A stretch of 64,000 nt of DNA from positions 1-64,000 of the forward strand of contig CAZTCR010000006.1 in the NCBI GenBank assembly GCA_964612185.1, given 5' to 3'. Below the pieces are notes generated by a model, which saw only the letters and a program-made list of their open reading frames with translations, was not told the DNA's origin and did no database searches. This document shows positions 17,585 to 25,387 of this stretch, piece after piece. A program made the position numbers and the translations under genes. Source of the stretch: UBA1447 sp964612185 (GTDB lineage: Bacteria; Bacillota; Clostridia; Oscillospirales; Acutalibacteraceae). Each line of letters begins with the position of its first letter. Position 1 is the first letter of the stretch.

Positions 17585-18895
17585 GTGAAAAGTCGAACCC
17601 ATCTGCGCAGAACCCTAGCCGTTTTGCTCGCGCTGGCAATGACGCTGCCGGTCGTGGCCGGCGCCGCGGCCGCCCGGGACACGGGTGGCGAAAAAAACTA
17701 CACCATCATCAGCCCCTATGAAACCGTTGACTGGGATACCTGGGGGCAATACAAGGCAAATCTCCATTCGCACTCCACCGCGAGCGACGGTTCGGTCAAT
17801 TTTGATAAAATGATTGAAGCCCATTATGCCCGCGGTTACGATATTTTAGCCATGACCGACCACGGGGTGGTCAACAGGGGTTGGAATAAGGACCCTGTTA
17901 TTTTCCCGGTGCTGAGTTTTCAGTCTTATCTCAATGACCCGAAACCCTTGACAGATGAACGGTACGCGGAAATCACTTCCGGCGCGGACCGCGGCGGGCG
18001 GGGGATGACGGATGTACCGTTCGGTATTGAACTCAATCCGACCGCGGTGCTCAAACTGACGCATGTCAACGGTTTTTTTGCCGATTACGGGCAAGGGCTC
18101 TTGGGCAGAGATAACGATTATGAAACGCCGATTGCCGGGGTTCAAGCGCTGGGCGGGCTGACGGTAATCAATCATCCCGGCTACTGGCTTGGTTCCGGTA
18201 AAAGCATAGACAGGGTGAAGGATCCAAAAAATGTAGCGTTTTTCGCTGACCTGCTCAAAAAGTACGACTCCTGCCTGGGGGTGGAAATCGCGATCGAACG
18301 GGATGCAGCCACACAAAACGATCGTGTTTTTTGGGACGGCCTGCTTGAAAAAGTGATTCCGTACGGCAGAAATGTCTGGGGTTTTGCCAACGCCGACTCC
18401 CACCGTATTGACAGGATCGGGGATGCCTGGGGCATTTTCCTGATGCCCCAAAACACAGTGAATAATGTACGCACCGCGATGGAAAACGGTACTTTCTTCG
18501 CCTGCACACCCTACGCGCGCAGGGAGCTGGGCGAAGGGTTCACCGCATCGGGCGATGTGCCGTCAGTCACCCGCATCACGGTTGATCAAGAAGCTGACCA
18601 AATCACCATAACCGGCACCGGATATAGCAAAATCGAATGGATCGCGAAAGGTGAAATCATCGCCGCCGGCAACACCATCGACCTTAACGACTACGAAGAC
18701 CAAATCGGCTGCTATGTGCGCGCGCAGCTGATCGGACCGGGCGGTGTTTGCTTTACGCAGGCGTTTATTGCAGATGACGGCAGCCCAGCGCCTGTTGATC
18801 CGCCAAACCCCTACCTTGAACAGCTTTGGAATAAAATCATCTCTATGCTCAAGTACACCAGGCTTTATGCCCTGATAGAAGTTCTTTCCAGATAG
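17585..18895 (+). CDS. Secreted PHP-domain protein 2
   Basis: 436 residues from the GTG at 17585, chosen because AGGAG lies 7 nt upstream; the ATG codons just before it overlap that site. Export signal: THLRRTLAVLLALAMTLPVV then AGAAAA. PHP motifs NLHSHSTASDG, MTDHG, VINHPGY and FANADSH. Strongly similar along its full length to its neighbours, including the C-terminal beta module, and it starts 57 nt after PHP gene 1. Second gene of the operon. Confidence 0.88.
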   Translation: MKSRTHLRRTLAVLLALAMTLPVVAGAAAARDTGGEKNYTIISPYETVDWDTWGQYKANLHSHSTASDGSVNFDKMIEAHYARGYDILAMTDHGVVNRGWNKDPVIFPVLSFQSYLNDPKPLTDERYAEITSGADRGGRGMTDVPFGIELNPTAVLKLTHVNGFFADYGQGLLGRDNDYETPIAGVQALGGLTVINHPGYWLGSGKSIDRVKDPKNVAFFADLLKKYDSCLGVEIAIERDAATQNDRVFWDGLLEKVIPYGRNVWGFANADSHRIDRIGDAWGIFLMPQNTVNNVRTAMENGTFFACTPYARRELGEGFTASGDVPSVTRITVDQEADQITITGTGYSKIEWIAKGEIIAAGNTIDLNDYEDQIGCYVRAQLIGPGGVCFTQAFIADDGSPAPVDPPNPYLEQLWNKIISMLKYTRLYALIEVLSR

Positions 18896-18936
18896 ACAAA
18901 CAAATTAGAATACTGAGTTTAAAGGAGTTTAACAAA

Positions 18937-20253
18937 ATGAACCGTAAAAAACCTATGATGCGCGCGCTTTCACTCATTCTCGCTTTGTCGCTGCTTGTTC
19001 CGCTCGGGCTGAGTGCTTTTGCGGTACAGGATATTACCGGAACAAAAAATTATGCGATATCCAACCCCTATGCGCGTGTTGACTGGAACACCTGGGGGCA
19101 CTACAAGGGCAATTTGCATGCACACTCGACGGTCAGCGACGGCAAAGACGCCTTTGTTGATGTAATTGAGGAATACTATACCAGGGGTTATGATGTTTTG
19201 GCGATGACGGACCACGGTGTAGTCAACAGAGGCTGGAATGTTAAGCAGACACCCGTTCCCCTGCTCAGTTTTAACATGATACTAAATAAACCCGTCCCGC
19301 TCACCAACGAAAGATATACGCGAATTACCACCGGTTCCGACCGCGGCGGCCGCGGTATGACCGATGTACCCTTTGGTATTGAGCTGAATGCGGCAACGCT
19401 TACCAAAAGCCATGTCAACGGTTTCTTCGTTGATTACGGTCAGAATGACTGGGGTAAGGAAAATGATTTTGAAGGCCCGATTGCTGCGGTAGATGTGCTC
19501 GGCGGGCTGACGCACATCAACCATCCGGGCGATTGGCTCGAGTCGGCACGGGATATCAACATCGCGAAAGACCCGAAAAATATCAAGTTCTTCGCAGACA
19601 TCCTCAAAAAGTATCCTTCCTGCCTTGGTATTGAAGCGATTAACAGCCAGGATTCCGTCACACGCCATGACCGCGTGCTTTGGGACGGCTTGCTGGAAAG
19701 TGTTATTCCCGCAGGGAGAAATGTGTGGGGTTTTGCCAATGCGGACTCGCATAATTTTGATGACATTGACACCGGGTTTGAAATATTTATGATGCCCGCA
19801 AACACGCTTGCCAATGTCCGAACCGCTATGGAAACCGGTGCTTTCTTTGCCTGCGGACGCATCGCCCGACCGGAACTCGGGGATGGCTTCAAAGGCACCG
19901 GGCCATATCCCGTTGTCACAAACATCGCGGTGAATGACAGCCAGGATCAAATCACCATCCAAGGCACCGACTACGATGTCATCGAATGGATTGCCAAGGG
20001 TGAGGTCATCGCGACGGGCGCTACCATCGACCTGAACGCCTACGAAGACCAAATCGGCCGTTATGTCCGCGCGCAGCTTAAAGGACCGGGCGGGATCTGC
20101 TTTACCCAGGCTTTTGTCACCGATGACGGTTCGCCGACCCCGCCGGAGCCGCAGGAAAACTTTTTTGTTAAACTTTGGGACGATTTCGTATTCACAATCA
20201 AGAGCATGCGTATTTATGTCATCATCAACGAATTGGTCAAAGAACTTTCCTGA
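18937..20253 (+). CDS. Secreted PHP-domain protein 3
   Basis: 438 residues, AGGAG 9 nt before the ATG. Export signal MMRALSLILALSLLVPLGLS ending near AFA. PHP motifs NLHAHSTVSDG, MTDHG, HINHPGD and FANADSH. Third tandem paralogue, followed by a strong terminator. A PHP enzyme outside the membrane suggests extracellular phosphoester turnover, for example of sugar phosphates or wall phosphodiesters (inference). Confidence 0.88.
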   Translation: MNRKKPMMRALSLILALSLLVPLGLSAFAVQDITGTKNYAISNPYARVDWNTWGHYKGNLHAHSTVSDGKDAFVDVIEEYYTRGYDVLAMTDHGVVNRGWNVKQTPVPLLSFNMILNKPVPLTNERYTRITTGSDRGGRGMTDVPFGIELNAATLTKSHVNGFFVDYGQNDWGKENDFEGPIAAVDVLGGLTHINHPGDWLESARDINIAKDPKNIKFFADILKKYPSCLGIEAINSQDSVTRHDRVLWDGLLESVIPAGRNVWGFANADSHNFDDIDTGFEIFMMPANTLANVRTAMETGAFFACGRIARPELGDGFKGTGPYPVVTNIAVNDSQDQITIQGTDYDVIEWIAKGEVIATGATIDLNAYEDQIGRYVRAQLKGPGGICFTQAFVTDDGSPTPPEPQENFFVKLWDDFVFTIKSMRIYVIINELVKELS

Positions 20254-20331
20254 TGGGATAGATGAATGCCGGCTAATCAATTCCGGAAAATCAAATCTCG
20301 CAAATGTGTGTAAAGTATATTTGCCTTACTA

Positions 20332-20366
20332 ATACCGCAGGAGACTATCCTGCGGTATTTTAATGG
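20332..20366 (+). terminator. Terminator of the PHP operon
   Basis: A perfect 11-bp stem, ATACCGCAGGA (20332-20342) with TCCTGCGGTAT (20348-20358), 5-nt loop, followed by TTTTAATGG. Confidence 0.9.
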
Positions 20367-20372
20367 TTTTTA

Positions 20373-20401
20373 TTGACTGTTAGTCTGATTTTTGATAATA
20401 T
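20373..20401 (+). promoter_or_regulatory. Promoter of the Ser/His-rich membrane protein gene
   Basis: TTGACT (20373-20378), 17-nt spacer, TAATAT (20396-20401). Two tiny inverted repeats (ATGGG/CCCAT, then GATAC/GTATGATC) follow in the leader before the start. Confidence 0.7.
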
Positions 20402-20487
20402 GATTTATATTATGGGTAATTGCCCATGATACGAAAGTATGATCGGAATCGGTTTTTTTGTCATTCAAAGTGAAAGGTGCTCTCTCA

Positions 20488-21654
20488 ATGGATAACGAAC
20501 GGGACACACAAAACAATGAAACATCGCTTGACAATCCGCCTGTTCGGGACGAGACGCAGGACAGCGGCGATTCAGGCGGGAGCCGCCGTCACCACAGCAG
20601 CGGTGAGCGCAGCAGCCGTTCAAACAGCGATGAGCATAGCAGCCGTTCAAGCAGCGGTCATTCCGGCAGCAGTCACAGCCACCACAGCAGCAGTGGGCAT
20701 TCCTCAAGCAGCGGGCATTCGAGCAGCGGTGAACGCCGCAGCAGCCATGGCAGCAGTTCACACAGCAGCCACCGTTCAAGCAGCAACCATCATAAGAGCA
20801 ATCACAAAAGCAGCCGGCACCGTGACCGTGAAAAAATCACTTTTGCCAACCGGATCAAACGCTTCCGGCATACCGTTAAATCTTCCCTTTATAAATATAA
20901 ACCCAAGTATCTTTACCGCAAATTCAAGCACCGTTTTAAAAAAGCAAGCTTGCAGAAAAAGATCGGTTATATTATTCTGACCATCACATTCCTTGTTGCC
21001 GTCGGGCTTTTTGTAAAATTCGCCCTGGTGGACAATTTAAACCCGGATGGCAGCGTTTTAGTCACCGAAACGACCACACGCGTAAAAACGCCGGCCAAAC
21101 CTCCAAAGCCCAAGGTCCAAGCCGCCTATGAAATCAACGAAACCGGCCGGGTCGGCAATTTTCTGTCCGGCTTCATTGTCAGACTTCCGGAACTCGTTTC
21201 GGAAAGCGCGGTAGCGGCGCAGATTAACGCCGAAATCAATTCGGTGAAAGATGATTTAAAAAACAAGTATATACAAGCCGGCGACTTGAACACCTACGAA
21301 TATAAATATGATGTATCCTACTTTTCCTTCAGCAATGATTCCGTTTTATTTATATCCATCTACAAGCTTTTTGAAAATGTGAATGGTGAATCCGATGTGA
21401 CGCACACCTATTATGTGTACAACTACCTTGAAGACCGCCTGGTAACCGACTACAGTTTGCCCTCAATTTATAATTACAGTGAAATGCAGATGCTGGATGT
21501 CATAAACGCCAAACTCGACGCCATCGGCTCCCCGCAGATTGACAGCACCCAGGGGTTGGAATTTTCCGTCAATAAAGACGGTAAACTGTGCGCGCAATTG
21601 TTTGTGAACAACGCTTCAGGCGTCAAGAAACTGGAAATCATACCATTGAGCTGA
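20488..21654 (+). CDS. Membrane-anchored protein with Ser/His-rich N-terminus
   Basis: 388 residues from the ATG at 20488 (AAAGGTG upstream; an in-frame TTG at 20458 has no site). The cytoplasmic N-terminus is low-complexity Ser/His/Gly (about 30-110), then a strongly basic Lys/Arg stretch, then one transmembrane helix (IGYIILTITFLVAVGLFVKFAL) and an extracellular domain of about 190 residues. That domain resembles the one in the next gene (INAEINSVKDDLKNKY to YNYLEDRLVTD) and in outline DUF4163/DUF3298 (RsiV/PdaC-like) domains. Function unknown; the His-rich tract could bind metal. Confidence 0.7.
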   Translation: MDNERDTQNNETSLDNPPVRDETQDSGDSGGSRRHHSSGERSSRSNSDEHSSRSSSGHSGSSHSHHSSSGHSSSSGHSSSGERRSSHGSSSHSSHRSSSNHHKSNHKSSRHRDREKITFANRIKRFRHTVKSSLYKYKPKYLYRKFKHRFKKASLQKKIGYIILTITFLVAVGLFVKFALVDNLNPDGSVLVTETTTRVKTPAKPPKPKVQAAYEINETGRVGNFLSGFIVRLPELVSESAVAAQINAEINSVKDDLKNKYIQAGDLNTYEYKYDVSYFSFSNDSVLFISIYKLFENVNGESDVTHTYYVYNYLEDRLVTDYSLPSIYNYSEMQMLDVINAKLDAIGSPQIDSTQGLEFSVNKDGKLCAQLFVNNASGVKKLEIIPLS

Positions 21655-21716
21655 ATAAACCCGGGTTTGACACGGTTTATGATTCGTTTTTTTCTACTTT
21701 GAAAGGAGAATGGGTT

Positions 21717-22463
21717 ATGAAAACAAGATTTACCCTCACCGCTGTCACAGCTGTTCTGGCCTTCATCTTATTACTTTCCGGCTGCGGTCCTTTTGCCGGT
21801 AACAGGGATGAAACAAGGATTGCCTCCCAAGCCGGAACACAAATCTCCGCAGCCGAAGCAACGACACCGGCGGTCAGTTCAGCCGAAGAGGTTACAACAC
21901 AATCGGGTCCCCCGCAGGTTATCACCTATTACGAGCTCAATAAGCAGAAAATAGTGGAAGCGGAGAATTTTACAGCCGGCTTTGATATCAAGCTGCCAAA
22001 AATCGTTTCCGACAAACCCGGTGCGATGCAAATCAACGGAGAAATCAACGAAATGAAAATCAGCATCGAAAACTATGCCAACACAGCGGGCGACCTTACC
22101 GGTTTTGATGAGATTCTCAAGTACTCGTATGAAACGGCTGTAAAAGACAATGTTGTTTTTGTCTCGCTGAACACCGCTCACGGTTATATGGCAAGTGAAT
22201 ATGTTGTCGACAATTTTTACTACGCTTACAATTACATAACCGATACGAAAGCGGCAAAAACCGAAATCGGGCAGTTATTCGGGTTGAACGAAACGCAGAT
22301 TTTGAATATGGTGAATGCCAACCTGGCATCAAAGGGCGCGCCGGCTGTAACCGGATTCGACAAGATTGATTTGTTTGTCAACGCCGGCGGCAAGCTTGCG
22401 GCCGATGCCAAAGTGGTCAGTGAAATGGGCGGTTTTTATTCCGAAATAATTGTATTGACCTAA
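21717..22463 (+). CDS. Lipoprotein paralogous to the preceding outer domain
   Basis: 248 residues from the ATG at 21717 (AAAGGAG, 8-nt spacing). Signal peptide with lipobox LLLSGC, a Thr/Ala/Ser-rich linker, then a domain with QINGEINEMKISIENY, YYAYNYITDTKAAKTEI and GQLFGLNETQ that aligns in pattern with the preceding protein and with DUF4163/DUF3298 domains. It lies 62 nt after that gene and ends before a terminator, so the two form an operon. Function unknown; cell-surface role inferred. Confidence 0.75.
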   Translation: MKTRFTLTAVTAVLAFILLLSGCGPFAGNRDETRIASQAGTQISAAEATTPAVSSAEEVTTQSGPPQVITYYELNKQKIVEAENFTAGFDIKLPKIVSDKPGAMQINGEINEMKISIENYANTAGDLTGFDEILKYSYETAVKDNVVFVSLNTAHGYMASEYVVDNFYYAYNYITDTKAAKTEIGQLFGLNETQILNMVNANLASKGAPAVTGFDKIDLFVNAGGKLAADAKVVSEMGGFYSEIIVLT

Positions 22464-22483
22464 CCACGCCCCCTCACGGATAC

Positions 22484-22530
22484 AACGCCCTCCGGCCAGG
22501 CAAGAAAAGGTTCGGAGGGCGTTTTTATTT
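22484..22530 (+). terminator. Intrinsic terminator
   Basis: AACGCCCTCCG (22484-22494) pairs with CGGAGGGCGTT (22513-22523), followed by TTTATTTG. Confidence 0.9.
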
Positions 22531-22550
22531 GATTTTCCCGGCTGTTGCTG

Positions 22551-22579
22551 TTGACTAATTACCCCGTTTGAATTATATT
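22551..22579 (+). promoter_or_regulatory. Promoter of the radical SAM gene
   Basis: TTGACT (22551-22556), 17-nt spacer, TATATT (22574-22579), 47 nt before the GTG start. Confidence 0.75.
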
Positions 22580-22626
22580 ACTATTGATCAAAATATAGTA
22601 TCCTTTGTATTTTTGGAGGTTAACTT

Positions 22627-24147
22627 GTGAATAAACCACTTTCCATCCTTTTAATTTATCCGGATTTTTTGGAAGAAGACAAGTTCAAAAAAGGCAAACT
22701 GGGTAATTACAGCGAAGGTCTTGCCTCTATATCGGCGGTTTTGAAAAACGCCGGTTACGGGGTTGATTTATATCATCAGCTTTATATGCCGGAAAAAGCG
22801 GAGTTTATCGAAACCGTCCGTGCTCAAAAGCCCGGTTTAATCGGTTTCACCGCGCGCACCACCGCCGTTCCCTTTATCAAAGAAATGTGCCGTTGGCTCA
22901 AAGAAGAGATGCCGGACACCTTGGTCATTATCGGCGGCTATCACGCCATCCTGGTGCCGGACGAAGTGCTGGCCATTGAGGGATGCGGGGCGGTTGTTGT
23001 CGGTGAGGGCGAGTATCCGCTGTTGGAACTGATGGATTCCATGGCAAAAGGCGAAAAACGAACGGATATCGAAAGCATCAATTTTAAGCTGCCGGACGGA
23101 ACTTTTGCAAAAAATCCTGTCAGGCCGCTGATTGAAGACCTGGACGAACTACCATTCCCCGATTTTGACTTGTTTGACTACAAGAACCTGGACCGGTCAA
23201 AGAATTTTACCGCGATGGTCATGCTCTCGCGGGGTTGCCTGTTCAGCTGCACTTACTGCGGTAACTCGCAGTTCAGGAATATTTACCCCAATAAAAACAA
23301 ATACTCCAGGTTCAGAAGCCCTGAAAAGTCGATTGAGCTGCTTCTCCTGCTGTTGGAAAAATATCCGTTCATCAAATTCATCGAGTTCCGCGACGCCATC
23401 TTCAACATGTACAAAGACTGGTTCTATGAATTTATGCCGATGTACATTGAAAAAATACACCTGCCCTTCAACTGCAATCTCCGTTTTGATATGCTGGATG
23501 AGGAAATGGTCAAAACCCTCAAGGCCGGCGGTTGTTATATGATTGATATCGGGCTTGAAACGGGCAACGAGGCGTTTCGCACCAAGTACCTGCACCGCAA
23601 TATGAAAAACGACCATATCATTGAAGTGTCAAAATGGCTCCGGCAGTATAAAATCACCACCCTTACCTATAATATTGTTGGCTTGCCGTACGAAACACTA
23701 GACCTTTCACTCGAAACCGTGAAACTCAATGCAAAAATGGATGTTGACAAGGTCATCCCGAATATTTTTTACCCGTACCCGATGACAATCCTTGAACAAA
23801 CAGCGCGGGAAGCGGGTTTTATGGACGATACGGTTGACCCGAATGACCCCGTTCAGCTGAGAATGCCGCAATACAAAAAGTCTGATATCCTCTTTATGTC
23901 CTCGAATTTCAACAAGCTTGTCAAAAAGTATAAGGCCATCTATGCTTTGCCGCCGGATGCTGCGAAGAAAAAGGAAGCCAGGTTGGACAAAAAAATTACG
24001 GGCAAATACTATCCCCGCAGTTTCCTTAACAAAACCGCAACGGCAAAAACAAACGCGCTGATTCTTTTTAAACGCACGCTTAAAAAGGTTTCGCCAAAGG
24101 TGTTTATTCTGCTCAAAGGACGAACGATGCGGGAAGCGATAAAATAG
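22627..24147 (+). CDS. B12-binding-domain radical SAM protein
   Basis: 506 residues, GTG start with GGAGG upstream. The N-terminal 150 residues match a cobalamin-binding Rossmann-like domain (GFTARTTAVPFI, VIIGGYHAILVPDE, VVVGEGEYPLLEL). The radical SAM core has CLFSCTYC (C204, C208, C211) for the 4Fe-4S cluster, and MIDIGLETGNE and NIVGLPYET are also typical. A basic C-terminal tail follows. Members of this class methylate or rearrange unreactive carbons in lipids and natural products; the substrate cannot be told here. It stands alone with its own promoter and terminator. Confidence 0.85.
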   Translation: MNKPLSILLIYPDFLEEDKFKKGKLGNYSEGLASISAVLKNAGYGVDLYHQLYMPEKAEFIETVRAQKPGLIGFTARTTAVPFIKEMCRWLKEEMPDTLVIIGGYHAILVPDEVLAIEGCGAVVVGEGEYPLLELMDSMAKGEKRTDIESINFKLPDGTFAKNPVRPLIEDLDELPFPDFDLFDYKNLDRSKNFTAMVMLSRGCLFSCTYCGNSQFRNIYPNKNKYSRFRSPEKSIELLLLLLEKYPFIKFIEFRDAIFNMYKDWFYEFMPMYIEKIHLPFNCNLRFDMLDEEMVKTLKAGGCYMIDIGLETGNEAFRTKYLHRNMKNDHIIEVSKWLRQYKITTLTYNIVGLPYETLDLSLETVKLNAKMDVDKVIPNIFYPYPMTILEQTAREAGFMDDTVDPNDPVQLRMPQYKKSDILFMSSNFNKLVKKYKAIYALPPDAAKKKEARLDKKITGKYYPRSFLNKTATAKTNALILFKRTLKKVSPKVFILLKGRTMREAIK

Positions 24148-24187
24148 TCTGCCGCCCTGTCCGTCAACAATCATTATGCATCATTAA

Positions 24188-24221
24188 AAAGAACCGCCGG
24201 CTCTAAAGCTGACGGTTCTTT
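24188..24221. terminator. Bidirectional terminator between the radical SAM gene and leuB
   Basis: AAAGAACCG (24188-24196) pairs with CGGTTCTTT (24213-24221) with an imperfect inner stem. On the minus strand it is followed by TTTTTAATG, so it is best suited to ending leuB. Confidence 0.75.
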
Positions 24222-24238
24222 GCTATTTGTATCAACAA

Positions 24239-25312
24239 CTATCTGAGCAGGCTCACAACCAAATCGCCCATCGCAACCGTCCCAACCTTCTCAAAACCTT
24301 CCTCGTAAATATCCGGTGTACGCGCGGTTTTCATCGCTTCATTGACGGCCGCTTCTATCGCCGCGGAGGCATCTTCCAGCCCGAATGAATATTTGAGCAT
24401 CATCGCGACGGAAAGGATGGTAGCCAGCGGATTGGCAATGCCCTTGCCGGCGATGTCCGGCGCGGAGCCGTGAATCGGCTCATACAGCCCGAAGCTGCCG
24501 TCCGCCAGGCTGGCGGAGGCCAGCATACCGATGGAACCGCTAAGCATGGATGCTTCGTCCGATAAAATATCGCCGAATAGGTTGGAGGTAACAATCACAT
24601 CAAACTGCGTCGGTCGCCGTACCAACTGCATGGCGCAGTTGTCCACATACATGTGCGAAAGTTCTACATCCGGGTAATCCTTTGCCATTTCGATGACGGT
24701 TTCACGCCACAGGCGGGAAGATTCCAGCACATTCGCCTTGTCCACCGAGCAAAGGCGGCCGCTTCGTTTTTGCGCCATTTCAAACCCGACTTTTGCGATT
24801 CGTTTAATCTCCGGTACGGTGTACATTTCGGTATCGAAGGCGGCCTTCTCGCCGTTTTTTTCACAGCGGCCGCGCTCGCCGAAATAGATGCCGCCGGTAA
24901 GTTCACGGATAACCAGGATATCTAAACTGTCCCCGATGATTTCCGCTTTAATCGGCGATGCCGCTTTGAGCGCTTCAAAAATCTTCGCCGGGCGGAGGTT
25001 GGCATACAGCCCGAGCGCGCCGCGGATACCGAGCAAGCCGGCTTCCGGCCGCAGATGTCCGGGCAGCGTATCCCATTTTTCGCCGCCGACGGCGCCGAGG
25101 AGCACACTGTCCGCTTTTTTGCAGGAAGCAACGGTCTCTGCCGGCAGCGGAACGCCGGTTGCGTCTAAAGCGCAGCCACCCATGAGCTTAAAGTCATATT
25201 CCGTGGTAAAGCCAAATTTTTCGCCCGCTGCGTTTAATACCTTGATTGCCTCATCAACAATCTCGGGACCTATTCCGTCGCCCTTCAGGACGGTTATTTT
25301 ATAGTTTTTCAT
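24239..25312 (-). CDS. leuB: 3-isopropylmalate dehydrogenase
   Basis: 357 residues. NAD-dependent oxidative decarboxylation of 3-isopropylmalate in leucine synthesis. Motifs: VLKGDGIGPEIV, LLGAVGGEKWD, RELTGGIYFGERGR, DKANVLESSRLWRE, NLFGDILSDEASML and EPIHGSAPDIAGKGIANP. GAGGT precedes the ATG. It follows leuA by 75 nt on the minus strand and should share its T-box control. leuC and leuD are not in the window. Confidence 0.95.
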   Translation of the reverse strand: MKNYKITVLKGDGIGPEIVDEAIKVLNAAGEKFGFTTEYDFKLMGGCALDATGVPLPAETVASCKKADSVLLGAVGGEKWDTLPGHLRPEAGLLGIRGALGLYANLRPAKIFEALKAASPIKAEIIGDSLDILVIRELTGGIYFGERGRCEKNGEKAAFDTEMYTVPEIKRIAKVGFEMAQKRSGRLCSVDKANVLESSRLWRETVIEMAKDYPDVELSHMYVDNCAMQLVRRPTQFDVIVTSNLFGDILSDEASMLSGSIGMLASASLADGSFGLYEPIHGSAPDIAGKGIANPLATILSVAMMLKYSFGLEDASAAIEAAVNEAMKTARTPDIYEEGFEKVGTVAMGDLVVSLLR

Positions 25313-25387
25313 CTTAATACCTCATTCTGCTTCTATTTACAACCCCTATAGCTTATCAAAATTCCCCAAACTTGGCAAGGTGTCGGT

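Noticed and set aside
19282..20280. 332-codon open frame on the minus strand opposite PHP gene 3
   Set aside because: PHP gene 3 has signal peptide, metal motifs and two paralogues; the reverse frame shows none of these.
20477..20980. Alanine-rich frame overlapping the Ser/His-rich region
   Set aside because: AGC-rich serine codons read as GCA alanine one frame over; the true frame continues into a membrane helix and a conserved domain.
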